Source: Brienomyrus brachyistius
Taxonomy: Eukaryota; Chordata; Actinopteri; Osteoglossiformes; Mormyridae
Assembly (NCBI RefSeq): GCF_023856365.1
Contig: NC_064536.1
Span: 37,006,776-37,070,775 of the forward strand
Reading direction: 5' to 3'
DNA length: 64,000 bases
Numbering within the stretch: the first letter of the stretch is position 1; each line of letters starts with the position of its first letter. Shown in pieces: positions 9,943 through 20,662 of the stretch. A model generated the notes under the pieces. It saw only the letters and a list, made by a program, of their open reading frames with translations. It had not been told where the DNA came from and searched no databases. Made by a program: the position numbers and the translations under genes.

Positions 9943-10700
9943 GACAGACCGCTATGTATTTTATGACTTTGAATGCAGACAAGATGCACATCGCTAATTA
10001 CATTTGCTGCAATGACTTTGCAGGCAATTGTTGGTCCGCTAAGGGGGATGGCTGGGTGTATTAATTTCTCAAAAAGTACCGCAATTATAAATACAAGGGG
10101 TACACATTCATAGCGCACAACTCTGAAGGCTATTTTACCTGCTTATGAAATATTTAGTTGAAAATGGCATAACCCCACACATTATCACGCAGGGCAGCAA
10201 ACTACTCTGTGTGACAGACGAGGACTTTAGCCAAAGATACATCGATTCACTTTGTTTTCTGCCCATGAAGCCGAGTGCCTTCCCTGCCGTTTTGGGTTTT
10301 GAGAGCAAAAAGAAAGGCTATTTCCCACATTTTTGTAACACCGTAGAAAATCAAAATTACGTCGGACCCTACCCGCCACCAGAGGCATACAGTGTGCAAA
10401 CCAAGATGGAGAAGGAGAAGAGTTTATGGAGTGGTACGGTACTGTTGTTGGCACAGTGTTTGACTTTAGGAAAGAAATGGCAGACTATTGTAAAAATGTT
10501 ATCCTAAGAGAGGGCTGTCTCAGGTTCAGGGGGGAGATTATCAACAGCTGTAATCTAGACCCTTTTCAATGTGTCACCATAGCCTCTGTGTGTATGTTTT
10601 GCATGAGTTTTTTGCCTGAAAACACAGTCGTGCTAACCACTCCAGATAATTACATCAGGCGACAAAAGGACTTTAGCCAAAGATTTTAGCCAATCTACGC
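9943..10700 (+). pseudogene. Maverick polymerase, exonuclease domain
   Basis: Exonuclease motif I appears as YVFYDFECRQD at about 9952 and motif II as YTFIAHNSEGYF at about 10105. A stretch with IDSLCFLPMKPSAFP and KKKGYFPHF follows, typical of protein-primed polymerases of this group. Motif III is recognisable as ADYCKNVILREGC at about 10480, but no Asp stands between the Asn and the Val-Ile-Leu, so a catalytic residue seems lost. At least three frame changes and several stops occur. A 17 bp string ggactttagccaaagat occurs both at about 10222 and at about 10668. Confidence 0.75.
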
Positions 10701-11994
10701 CATCAATTCAGTGGCTGGAATACATCGCAACATAGTAAAAAACTGGAGGTTCAGCACGCGCTCTGTAGAGGGGAGGTGTAAATGGGTCCCTACTACCTCG
10801 ACGGCTATGCTGTGGGTGTTTTTTTCACAGGTGCCCAGAATGCTTTGATACAAACGCACTGAACCCTGTAACAAAACTGCATTTTGGGGACATGCATCAG
10901 CAGTTTCAGGATAAAATATTTGCCCTTAAACACATGTACAATCTCAATGTACATGTTATTTGGGAACACCAGTGGGATAAACAGAAGGCTGAAAATGCAA
11001 ATGTACAGACATTCTTGAGGGAATTTGATGCGTTACCTACCGGGCCGCATCGATCCTCGGGACGCTCTGTTTGGTGGTAGAACTAACGCCTTGCAATTGT
11101 ACTACAAAGCAGAGGGCGGTGAGCGCATAGATTACTACGACTTCACGAGCCTTTACCCCTCTGTCAACAAGTTTAAGAAGTATCCAGTAGGCCACCCCGT
11201 AGTCATTTACCGTGATTTTGACAGTGTTGAAAACTATTTTGGGGTGATCAAAGCCAAGGTTTACCCACCAAGAGGTCTTTACCTACCGGTTCTGCCTTAC
11301 AGGTCTGGTGGTAAACTCATGATTACACTTTGCAGAACATGCTGTGAAACCGAGACGCAGGGGGTCTGCAATCATTCAGATGAGCAGAGAGCTCTGATCA
11401 GCACGTGGTGCAGTGTCGAAATCAACAAGGCTGTTGAAAAGGGCTACAAAATTGCCAAGATTTACGAGGTCTGGCATTTCTCCGACAGGACAGACATACT
11501 CTTTGCTGACTATATTGACACCCATTTAAAAGGAAAACAGGAGACGTCAGGCTATCCCTCTTGGGTAAAGAGTGCTGAGGATAAAGAGAGATACTTACTT
11601 TGAAGGAGGGCATCCGCTTGAACCCCGAAAACATCGGGGTGAACAAAGTGAAACGCCAAATTTCCAAATTGTTTTTAAACAGCCTTTGGGGAAAGTTTGG
11701 TGAGAGAATAAATCAGGCAAGCACGACGCTCATCAAAGATGCCGATGAGTTTCTCATGTTCATTTTTTCAAAGCTGGTCAATGTGTCTCACTTTTCCTTT
11801 CTGAATGACAATGTGGCAATGGTCCAATGGCGTAACATAAAGGGGTTCCCTAACACGCTGTGGCACATCAACGCATTTATTGCTGCATTCATTACTGCGT
11901 ATGCTAGGCTTGAGCTGTACAACCTCATGGATTGCTTAGTGCGGCGTACGCTGTATCATGATACAGACTCTGTAATTTTTTTCAGCAAGCCGGG
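10701..11994 (+). pseudogene. Maverick polymerase, palm domain with motifs A, B and C
   Basis: Frames at 10892-11080, 11025-11603 and 11600-12040 succeed one another. Motif A is DYYDFTSLYPSVNKF (about 11130), then a segment with PPRGLYLPVLPYRSGGK. Motif B is KRQISKLFLNSLWGKFGE (about 11650) and motif C is RTLYHDTDSVIFF (about 11950). All three catalytic signatures are preserved in sequence although the frame is broken twice. The solo LTR enters four codons after motif C. Confidence 0.85.
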
Positions 11995-12283
11995 TGTCAT
12001 GCCCGGCTCGTCCGCTCCTCGTGTGTGCCACGCCCCCTGATTACCCACGTGTATTTCCCTGATCGTCTCCAGGTTTGTCTAGTTACTTTGATTAGTCCTG
12101 TGTATTTAAGTCCTGGTCTCCCCGGTTTCCCTTGTCCGTAATTGATGTCGTTTGATGTCAGTAGCCGTCCTGTGTTCCCTGCCCCTGATTTCCTCAATTA
12201 AACTCCCGTTTACCCTGCTTACGCCTGCTCTTTGCTCGCTCGCCTGCCAGCGCGTTCGCCCACTTCCGGAGCGTCCCGTGACA
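11995..12283 (+). mobile_element. Solo LTR of the non-autonomous LTR family
   Basis: 289 bp, TGTCATGCCC to CCCGTGACA, with a perfect 5 bp target duplication CCGGG (11990-11994 and 12284-12288). It is similar to the LTRs at 2234 and 3530: the same start, the ccacgccccctgatta segment and tgtgtattt. Removing it restores the polymerase frame (SKPG to DWMPPLGDIL). It is the only solo LTR of this family in the window. Confidence 0.85.
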
Positions 12284-12288
12284 CCGGG

Positions 12289-12675
12289 TGACTGGATGCC
12301 ACCTTTGGGCGACATTCTCGGGGAGCTGACAAGCGAGTTGGACCCAGATGATCACATTGTGGAATTTGTCTCGGGGTCCCAAAACTTATGGGTACAGAAC
12401 AGCAAAGGGCAAAACAAGCATGAAAGTGAAGGGGATCACACTGCATACCACCAATTCAAAAGTGGTTAACATCGCATCCCTCACAGACTTCGTTCACGAC
12501 TTTGTGAGTAACCCACGTGACCCCCCTAGAGAGATCAGGACATCCATTTAGCAGATTGTGCGGGATAAAATGGGCTTCCTTTTGAAAAATAAGACAGTCA
12601 GCAAGTGTTTCAAGGTTGTGTACACTAAGCGGCAGCTACTGTCTGAATACATGACATTACCATATGGATTCTAGT
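12289..12675 (+). pseudogene. Maverick polymerase, C-terminal part
   Basis: It continues from the solo LTR with DWMPPLGDILGELTSELD, shifts frame near 12385, then reads TYGYRTAKGKTSMKVKGITL and a region with DFVHDFV. An in-frame stop lies at 12549. The end is YTKRQLLSEYMTLPYGF and TAG at 12673-12675. The stop lies inside the start of the ATPase gene, so the two genes overlap by 12 bases. Confidence 0.75.
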
Positions 12676-13332
12676 GACGGGTTCGACAATAGACTTCAGC
12701 ACCCATTGTCATGTATTATATTGGGACCGAGCGACTGTGGCAAGTCGCATTTCATTAAAAGACTGTTGGAAAATGTGGATTGTACATTGTCCAGAGTGCC
12801 TGAAAATGTTGTATGGTGTTATTCTTGCTGGCAACCATTATATGATGATTTGTTGCGCAAAATAAAGAATATTAAATTTGTGGAAGGAATACCGGTATCT
12901 CTGTATGACGATGAACTTTTGTCATTAAATAAAATCAACTTAATCATCATTGACAATCGTATGGAAAAGGCCAGCGATAACAATGAAGTGGAAAAGGCTT
13001 TTACTAAGTACACACATCACAGAAATCTAAGTGTTATATATCTGGTGCAGAATCTTTTCTTCCAAGGTAAGAAGAGTCAGACCATCAATCTTAACACTAA
13101 TTATATCGCATTATTTAAAACCTCCCGAGATAAATTACAGACGAGTGTATTGGCAGGGCAGATGTACCCGCGGCATTCAAATTTTTTTCTAGAAGCTTTC
13201 GAAGATGCTACAAAAGTCCCTTACGGATATCTGTTGGTGGATTTAAAAGCCGTGACACCCGAGGACTGTAGCAGAACAGGAATGCTTCCACCCGAGTGGC
13301 CGGCTGCTTACATGCTCAAGAAAAAATATTAA
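12664..13332 (+). CDS. Maverick packaging ATPase (FtsK/HerA-like, A32 type)
   Basis: 222 residues, intact. The Walker A motif GPSDCGKSHF is at about residues 20-29 after a hydrophobic strand (LSCIIL). Walker B is INLIIIDN at about residues 91-98. A conserved segment YTHHRNLSVIYLVQNLFFQ follows at about residues 117-135, the arrangement seen in genome-packaging ATPases of Mavericks, adintoviruses and virophages. The protein would drive packaging of element DNA into capsids. The start ATG overlaps the end of the polymerase gene by 12 bases, which supports this start. It is the only Maverick enzyme here with an unbroken frame. Confidence 0.88.
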   Translation: MDSSDGFDNRLQHPLSCIILGPSDCGKSHFIKRLLENVDCTLSRVPENVVWCYSCWQPLYDDLLRKIKNIKFVEGIPVSLYDDELLSLNKINLIIIDNRMEKASDNNEVEKAFTKYTHHRNLSVIYLVQNLFFQGKKSQTINLNTNYIALFKTSRDKLQTSVLAGQMYPRHSNFFLEAFEDATKVPYGYLLVDLKAVTPEDCSRTGMLPPEWPAAYMLKKKY

Positions 13333-14399
13333 TCGTGTCGGCGCGTATAAAAAGAAACTGGAGTGCCCTGAAAATGGAGTGACGGTGCTACCCGTCACAC
13401 CCACACAGGCGGGAATTGCCAGGTGTAATTCGTTGCCGACAATTAGGGAAGGTTCAAAGGAATCCAACCTACCACAACCCAGTGCGAAGTTTTGAGCCGA
13501 ATGTTTGCGTGCCGTATCGAGCAGTTTCTTGTCTCTTGTCTTCCCGATCTCCCAACCCTACTCCGTTTGCCTAGTGTGTTTGCCTTACCTGCTTTCCTTT
13601 TCCTCTCCAACAACAACAACAAATTTATTTTTATATAGCGCATTATCACAACATTACATTGTCTCAAAGCGCTTTACAGTATCCTCACCCAAAGCCCCCA
13701 GTGAGTAAGCCATAGGCGACAGTGGCAAGGAAAAACTCCCTAGAAAGAAGAAACCTTGGGAGGGACCAGACTCAAAGGGGGAGCCCATCCTCCAGGGGCC
13801 GGCAGGGATAGTCCAATAGAGAGATGGTTAAGTGCCAGAGATAGGCCTAAGTCACATTGTCCCCAATTAGATTTGGGAAATAACTGTAGAGCAAGGAAGA
13901 TGATAAGCCAATGCCGAAGCCAAGTCTTCTTCCAATTGCCAGGCAACCAGAGGTAAGGCAGCGGGTCATACATGGAAGATCAGAACGGCGAGCTGGATGC
14001 AGGGACGTCACTGGTGGTGGCGACGTCACATGTGGCCGGGTGTGCTGGATATCTTGATAGATTGAGGTCTCCAAGCATCACCCCCCAGGAGGAGTAGGGG
14101 AAATAAAATGTACAATTAGGCATAGTAGAGGAGGCTATTGGCAGTGCTAAAAGCTAGGTGAGTACAATACGAAGTGCAATCTGCAAGCTCCGGCAGATAT
14201 GGCTATGGCAGCATCAGTAGGAGGGAGAGGCAAGTGGGAATGCCGGCATGGGGAGTCCCTGAAATGTCAGCACTCCAGTTCCACAAGAGATTGCAAAGCT
14301 AGAGTGACAGCACTGACAATCCAGTTCATCCAAAGCCAATGGCACCGATCCCCACCCAGCTCTACACCTCACACTACAGGTCTGACTGGGAGTGAAGAG

Positions 14400-16481
14400 T
14401 TAGCTAGGGCTAGAACTAGTGTCCCTATACGCTAAACTAAACAGGTGTGTTTTTAGTCTGGACTTGAATATTGAGAGTGAACCTGAAACCCGCACATCCG
14501 GTGGAAGACCATTCCACAGCTGAGGAGCTTTGTAGGAGAAAGCTCTGCAGCCTGCCGTAGCTCTTTCTACCCTAGGCACTAGCAGATATCCCATGGCTTG
14601 AGAGCAAAGCAAGCGTGGAGGGTTGTATGTGGTCAGCAGATCACTAAGGTATTCTGGTGCAAGGCCATTTAGTGCTTTATAAGTTAATAGCAGTATTTTA
14701 TAGTCAATTCGAGACTTAACTGGCAGCCAATGAAGAGAGAATAAGACCGGTGTAATATGATCAAATTTTTTAGTGTTTGTTAGAACTCTGGCTGCAGCAT
14801 TCTGTACCATCTGAAGTTTATGCAAGGATCCAGACGGGCAACCCGATAGGAGGGCATTACAGTAATCCAGTCTGGAACTTACGAAGGCATGTATTAGTTT
14901 TTCTGCATCATTAAGTGAGAGCATCTTACGAAGCTTGGCTATGTTCCGTAGATGATAAAATGCAGTTCTAGTAATACTTCTTATGTGAGCATCAAAGCAT
15001 AGATCTGAATTGACAAGAACGCCAAGATTTCTAACTACCATGTTAGGTTGTGTAGGAAGGTTACCAACGTTGAGGTGGTGGAACTTATTTCTAGCAGCCT
15101 TGGGACCAATTACCAGAACTTCTGTTTTTTCTGTGTTTAACATAAGGAAATTTTTTGCCATCCAGCACTGGATATGTAATAGACAGTCTTCTAACCGAGA
15201 TAGCAGTGATATATCATCAGGGTTAACAGATATGTACAACTGTGTATCATCTGCATAACAATGAAACCCAATACCATGATTTATAATAATGTTACCAAGA
15301 GGTAGCATGTATAGGGTAAACAGTAGCGGGCCCAAGACTGATCCCTGTGGGAAACCATATTCAACTTTTGTGGCCTTGGATGATTCATTGTTCACATGGG
15401 CATACTGATAGCAATCAGACAAATATGAGCGGAACCAAGAAAGTGCTGTCCCTGTAATGCCAACTACACCTTCTAACCGGTCCAAGAGGATATTATGGTC
15501 CACAGTATCGAACGCTGCAGTTAAATCTATCAATACCAACAGAGATACACAGCCACGGTCAGAAGCCACAAGTAAATCATTCATTACTTTGACTAGAGCA
15601 GTTTCTGTGCTATGGTTTGGTCTAAAGCCAGACTGATATAATTCATTGGCATTAGTTTTTTGTAGGAAAGAGGACAACTGACGAACTACAACCTTTTCCA
15701 TGATCTTTGAAATGAAAGGAAGGTTTGAGATAGGTCTATAGTTTCCTAAAACACTGGGTTCAAGATTTGGTTTCTTTAGGACGGGTCTGATAACAGCCAT
15801 TTTAAAAGGTTTTGGAACATATCCAAGCCTAAGAGAAGAGTTTAACACATTTAACACGGTAGTGCCAATCTGTGGTGCAATTTCCTTGAAGAATTTTGTA
15901 GGAATTGGGTCTACAAGGCTAGTAGAGGATTTACAGGAGAAAATTAAGCTCAAAAGTTCTGAGTGTGTAATAGGAATGAATGATTCAAAGGTCTCATTAT
16001 TGGTAGGCATAAGACTAGCAGGAGGCAGGCAGCCGTAAGTAGGTAAAGGTGTGCACTGGATAGTCTGTCTAATTGTAGTTATCTTACCATTAAAAAATGT
16101 AAGAAAGTCATCACTCTTAAGAGCTTGCGGGATTTGCAAGTTTAATGAGGAATTCTGTGTTATCCTAGCCACGGATTCAAATAGGAATTTAGGATTGGTT
16201 TTGTTCATGTCTATTAATCTGGAGAGATACACAGACCGAGCAGTTACTAGTGATTGTCTGTATTTAGAGAGGCTCTCTTTCCAGGCAGATTTGAAAACTT
16301 CCAGTTTAGTTGAGCGCCATTTTCGCTCTAGCTTGCGTGATGCCTGTTTGAGTTCACGTGTATTATCAGAGTACCAGGGGGCAGGTTTGTTATTGCTATG
16401 CTTTATACTTCTAAGTGGAGCCACAAGATCTAGTGCTGCGAAGGGATTTTTCCATGTTTGAAGTTGCCTGTTCAAGTTCAT
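14400..16481 (-). pseudogene. L2 reverse transcriptase (ORF2 C-terminal part)
   Basis: A 693-codon open frame covers the linker and whole polymerase. It includes STSLVDPIPTKFFKE, FKMAVIRPVLKKPNLE, NYRPISNLPFISKIMEKVV, QSGFRPNHSTETALV, LIDLTAAFDTVDH (motif A Asp), FPQGSVLGPLLFTLYM and CYADDTQLYIS (motif C). The tail has HLRNIAKLRKMLS and WLPVKSRIDYKILLLTYKAL, a typical L2 ending. The normal link to the endonuclease is lost by a frameshift between 16411 and 16481. It would prime reverse transcription at nicked DNA. Confidence 0.9.
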
Positions 16482-17364
16482 TTACACACGATGCTTCAGA
16501 TGTAAGGCTGAAGGACTGTGGAAGTTGTTTCATAAATGTTGTTGTAGTTAGTGCCTTAATAGAACGTCTGATTCTATACTTTGGAGTGGTGGTCAACAGG
16601 AGGCTATACTGGATTTCAAATGTTAACAAGTAATGATCTGAGAGCAGAGGACTCTGTGGCATAATAGACACATGTTCTACCAGGATGCCATGACTAATGA
16701 TCAAATCAAGGGTATGGTTACAGACATGAGTAGGCCCGACTACATTCTGACATACACCTACAGAGTCAAGAATAGCTGCAAATGCTGTTTTTAAAGGATC
16801 ACTATCCTTCTCCATATGAATGTTAAAATCACCCACAATAACGGCTTTATCAGTACTGACCACCAGGTTTGTTAAAAAATAAGCAAATTCCTTAAGAAAA
16901 TCACTGTACGGCCCAGGCGGTCTATACACAATAACAATGGTGATTTGGGGTGACGAACTAGAAAGAGATGAGCCAGCAAGGCTAAGAACAAGAGTTTCAA
17001 ATGTGCTGAAACTCACACCACATTTCTCAGACACTCCTAAGTTGGACTGAAAAATTGCAGCAACACCACCACCTTTGCGATTTGGTCGCGGGTTATCCTT
17101 ATAACAGTTGTCTATATAACCTACACCATTTATCGGGCACCATTCCGACAGCCAGCGATGTAGCGACGATAATCTGCTGTACATTTCATCGCCACATCTA
17201 GCAGGGATGGGGCCAGAGCACGTTACTGACACACACATCTTCTTCGCAATGTTGCACACCTCTTTAAAATTTGCCTTGGTGATCTCCGATTGCCTCAATC
17301 GGACATCATTAGTGCCGACGTGGATAACTATCTGAGAGTATTTACGTTTACTTTTAGCCAGCAC
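16411..17364 (-). pseudogene. L2 esterase C-terminus fused to endonuclease
   Basis: Residues 1-90 carry the SGNH-type block VIHVGTNDVRLR of the ORF1 esterase, ending GVGYIDN. The frame then passes directly into endonuclease sequence (NRKGGGVAAIF, YRPPGPYSDFLKEF, VIVGDFNIHME, LDLIISHG, LSDHYLLTF). In other L2/CR1 elements these belong to separate ORFs, so a deletion has removed the ORF1 end and the ORF2 start and created an accidental fusion. The fusion frame ends in a frameshift near 16440, before the reverse transcriptase. Confidence 0.75.
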
Positions 17365-17432
17365 TTTTAAATTTGCCGAGATGTTGGTCGCTCTGGCACC
17401 TGGGAGACAATTTACAATGGTCGCTGGAGTCG

Positions 17433-17744
17433 CTACTTCACGTTTCTTAGAATAGAATCACCAATTATTAGAGCACTTTCAACAGGCGTCTCAGTGGGAG
17501 TTTCACTGAGTGGGGAGAACCTGTTGGAAACGCGGATAGGCGAATGGTGCCGGTGTAAGTTTGGTTTGGATTTACGACTATGCTGCCGGGTCGTCACCCA
17601 CTCGTCTTGCTGCGAAGGCTCTGCTGCCGGACCAGGGGGAGACTTACTGGCTATCGCGGACATATCCGGAGCCGCTAACACTGAGTCAATAAAACTCTCA
17701 TTCTCCTGAATGTTATGTAACGTCCGGATACGTCCCTCTAACAC
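17433..17744 (-). pseudogene. L2 ORF1 N-terminal part with esterase block I
   Basis: 103 residues. A short coiled stretch (MLEGRIRTLHNIQENESF) is followed by a low-complexity Ser/Pro/Arg region. The C-terminus is SALIIGDSILRNVK, which contains the nucleophile-type GDS of SGNH esterases. The frame then breaks; the next esterase block (HVGTND) lies in the frame ending at 16411. ORF1 esterases of CR1/L2 elements are thought to bind membranes or lipids; the role in this copy is lost. Confidence 0.65.
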
Positions 17745-18046
17745 TACAATCTTCTCCGTCAGTCTAGCGACTAACTGACACTACTCACATGTATAAATAC
17801 CGCTAATGACTGGAGAAGAATAGCTAAACATATTGCACTCTCCAGACCCGCTCCCGCACCTGACCTGCCTTCCCCGCCGAGACGGGCACGTCCTGTTCCC
17901 TTATCCCCATGTGTGCCTGTCTCGTGCATCTCTGTAGGACGGATTCCCTGGCTATTGACCTCTGCGCTCCCCCATCGACGACGACTTCTGCCTGCCTCTC
18001 TTGTTACCGTGTTTATCAGTCCGCTAATAAACCAAACACTTGCTTG

Positions 18047-18688
18047 TGTAACAAAGTTGTTTTGGTATGTATAATTACTCAAAATTCCTTATTTATTAAA
18101 ATCCTGGTAAAATGAATAGGAGAGGGAGTAAGGAGAATTCCCAGAAGGCCCTGCTTCATGGTGCCTCCCACTGGTTAAAAGGGGGCGTGACGTGTTTCCT
18201 CTTCCTCTTTCCCTGTCTCTTCGAGGAAGAGGTAACATGGCTCTCTCATTAATCTAATTAAATAGAAAATAATCCTTTTATTATTATATAAAATTCCTGT
18301 AATAAAAGTTTAAACATATCATTATTAATATATATCAAGCAATATTTTAATGTATGAACTTAATTTGGTTTGTGTTTTTCTTTTTATTGTCGGGGTGCAC
18401 ATGGGCAGAATGTTGAGCTGCTACATGCTGCTGGGGAATTAATACTTTGCTCTTCATTACCAGAGAGGAAAAGACACGTGCCAATAAAGGGACGTCGGAT
18501 CCCGAGTCCAGAGGAAGCCACGCGGTGTCGTCTCTCCCTCTCCCGCACCCACACACCACACACAACAAAAAAAATACACAACGCAGAGTGAGAGCATCAG
18601 CTCTCGGACTTTAACCGGGACTATGTTTTAACTGGACTCGCTTGGCGCGATCGGGCCGTAAACAAAGACCCAAACGAGACCGGTTACA
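18047..18688 (+). repeat. 5-prime LTR of Gypsy element 1
   Basis: 642 bp, TGTAACAAAG to CCGGTTACA. It differs from the 3-prime LTR, by eye, only at about 18524, 18617 and 18646. In each case the 5-prime copy has CpG where the 3-prime copy has TpG or CpA. Promoter activity is expected here. Confidence 0.9.
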
Positions 18689-18690
18689 TT

Positions 18691-18706
18691 TGGTGCCGTG
18701 ACCCGG
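18691..18706 (+). promoter_or_regulatory. Primer-binding site of Gypsy element 1
   Basis: TGGTGCCGTGACCCGG, two bases after the LTR. Its leading TGG pairs with the CCA end of a tRNA, as expected for the minus-strand primer. I do not assign the tRNA. Confidence 0.65.
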
Positions 18707-19190
18707 ATGGTGTGTGTGTGTGCTGAAACCGCGCAGAGGATCACCGCGAGGACGCTGCTTTTCCCCGTCGCGCTCTCCGGACTAACAGCTGTTAATGACC
18801 GAAAAAAAGTGTCGTTCAACTCAGTGTTGAAATTTGTCCTTTTTTTTTTGGGTGACTTCATGTTATTTAATGAATCTTTTTTTTTCTTTCCCTCTCTGAT
18901 TGTTTACATTTCCTGTATATTACCAGAATGTTTAGACTGCTGACCACATTGTGAGCTGTAGTACAATTGTATGGAGTAGCACGTGTTGTGCAGTTTTATT
19001 ATTGTAGTCATGCTAGTTAAGTGTGAGTGTTTAGTCTAACAGTGTATTACCTTGAGTAGTTGTTTAATCAGTTAAAGCTGGTAATAATCACAGAGGATTT
19101 TTTTTTTCCCCTTTCAACTTTCTTTTAAGTGAGTACTGACTTTCATATCACTGCTTGTGATTTATTCTTCTAGCCCTGTCAAAGGTAGGT

Positions 19191-20648
19191 ATGTTTAGTA
19201 TGCTGGGTTTGCCAGACACTAATAGGGAAGTTTCACCTTGCAGTCTTGGTAGGGGACGGGGTTGGTTTTTAAACCATGCAGGTAGAAGTGAGACTACACC
19301 CATAGCTAGACAGCCTGAGCCAGTTCCTGTGGCTAATTCTACCCCTGCTTCAGACTCTTCCTATAATCCAGTTCAAGTGATTACTGTTGATGCTATGGGC
19401 AGTATCATAGCCGATTTAGCCAAGCAAATTGGGGAGAGTGTTACTGCTAACTTGTCCACCCTGAATCACCACAGCAGTGGCCTGTCAAAGTCCCTGGGTG
19501 TTTCACAAACTCCTGGACGCCATGATGCTTCAGAGCTAAGGGTAGTGGTTCAGCCAAGCTCAGATCTGCCTCCCTTCTACAGAGGTGATGGTTCAGATAA
19601 GTTTACCATCCATGAATGGAAGGAGATGATGGAGCGGTATGCTGCCAAAATGTCGTATGACACTCATGGTGAAATGTATGATTTTGTAATGAGCAGATTA
19701 ACCTGTAAAGCTAGGGATGTGGTTAAAGTGTCTTTACGGAGCAGTGCCGATTTAGAGCCAGAAGAGCTTGCTGCAACTGTCTTTGACATCCTTGTACGAA
19801 ATTTCAGTGATATTGCTTATTCTAATATGCCTATGAGAGACTTTTACAGTACAGTTCCAAAGCCAGGTGAGTCGGCCTTAGATTATTGGATAAGGCTTAA
19901 CAAAATGATTGATGCGGTTGGGGAATATTTGCGCAGACGAGGGAAACATATTGAGGATCCAAACGCTGAAGTTGTGCTCATGTTTATTTCTCATTGTCCT
20001 GATCCCGAGCTTGCGATGTCTTTCAAGTTCAAGCCAGCTGAAAAGTGGACTGCTGCTGAGGTGCAGGAGCGATTGGACAGCCACGTGAGTTATCTGAAGG
20101 GTGCTAATGCTAAAGCGCACCGTTCTCAGAGCATGTCTGTTTATGGTCAGTGTGTGGTTGTACCTGTTCCGCCGAGTCATGAATGTGAGTTGGGGCCGAC
20201 GCCTTCTAACACGGGTGGCACATATTTTAATAGTCCCAACACCCATGTGAACAGTTCGGTGCAGCCGGTGTCCTCTTCTGCCAGGCCGCTAGCTGCAATG
20301 GCCCCAGTGGTTCCTCATTCAGCTGTCCAGTCCCCTAATGCTTATTCCTCTGACTCTGGTCTGAGCCAGCTGGTTGCTGTCCTTGACAAAGCCTTGACTA
20401 TATGTTCTGCAGAGTCTCAGTCGTTGCCTGCTATGGGTTTTCACCGTTCTCGATGTCAGAAGGATGTGACAAGTACAACATGTAGAGTCTGTAGTGCTAG
20501 AGATCATTCCACCTATGCACACTGTAAGCGTGATAAGTTGTGTCGCCATTGCTTGAAGCCTGGTCACTTCAGGAGTCAGTGCCCGTCGTTACTTCCTTCA
20601 CAGTCTCGTTCGGTGGGTCTTTCTTCGTCTAAGCCGGCTTTAAACTAA
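19191..20648 (+). CDS. gag: Gypsy element 1 Gag
   Basis: 485 residues, intact. The N-terminal 90 residues are Ser/Pro-rich. A capsid-like helical region follows from about residue 120 to 310 (containing FYRGDGSDKFTIHEWKEMME and DYWIRLNKMIDAVGEYL). Near the C-terminus there are two zinc-knuckle-like clusters: CRVC followed by spaced His and Cys, then CRHCLKPGHFRSQC, a standard CX2CX4HX4C. Gag would assemble virus-like particles and bind element RNA. The TAA lies 14 bases before the Pol ATG, and pol is in another frame, so expression of Pol must involve reinitiation or frameshifting. Upstream ATGs exist, but this is the first that opens the whole domain. Confidence 0.88.
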   Translation: MFSMLGLPDTNREVSPCSLGRGRGWFLNHAGRSETTPIARQPEPVPVANSTPASDSSYNPVQVITVDAMGSIIADLAKQIGESVTANLSTLNHHSSGLSKSLGVSQTPGRHDASELRVVVQPSSDLPPFYRGDGSDKFTIHEWKEMMERYAAKMSYDTHGEMYDFVMSRLTCKARDVVKVSLRSSADLEPEELAATVFDILVRNFSDIAYSNMPMRDFYSTVPKPGESALDYWIRLNKMIDAVGEYLRRRGKHIEDPNAEVVLMFISHCPDPELAMSFKFKPAEKWTAAEVQERLDSHVSYLKGANAKAHRSQSMSVYGQCVVVPVPPSHECELGPTPSNTGGTYFNSPNTHVNSSVQPVSSSARPLAAMAPVVPHSAVQSPNAYSSDSGLSQLVAVLDKALTICSAESQSLPAMGFHRSRCQKDVTSTTCRVCSARDHSTYAHCKRDKLCRHCLKPGHFRSQCPSLLPSQSRSVGLSSSKPALN

Positions 20649-20662
20649 CTAGCTCATGTGAA

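Larger units (their letters stand above)
5021..12675 (+). pseudogene. Maverick protein-primed DNA polymerase B, whole locus
   Basis: The gene would replicate the element by protein priming. In order along the locus there are an acidic N-terminus, Cys/His clusters, a 3-5 prime exonuclease (YDFEC at about 9961 for motif I; TFIAHNSEGYF at about 10108 for motif II), polymerase motif A (DFTSLYPS, about 11140), motif B (KLFLNSLWGKFGE, about 11665) and motif C (YHDTDS, about 11957), then the C-terminal domain to a TAG at 12673-12675. It is interrupted by a CR1 LINE at 6339-9938 and a solo LTR at 11995-12283. Multiple frameshifts and stops mean it cannot be functional. Without the two insertions the coding length fits the polymerases of Mavericks and adintoviruses. 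Confidence 0.9.
13609..17837 (-). mobile_element. L2-clade LINE, nearly full length
   Basis: 4.2 kb non-LTR retrotransposon on the minus strand, with a 6 bp target duplication CTCTCC (13603-13608 and 17838-17843). The 3-prime end carries a GTT microsatellite (aacaacaacaac as printed) next to the segment with tatatagcgcatta, and the untranslated region has the gacagtggcaaggaaaaactccc block common in fish L2 elements. It encodes an ORF1 with SGNH esterase motifs, an endonuclease and a reverse transcriptase. Frameshifts and a deletion make it inactive. Confidence 0.85.

Noticed and set aside
16051..16461. 136-codon plus-strand frame
   Set aside because: It is the complement of the L2 reverse transcriptase frame, which has all the motifs; no independent support.
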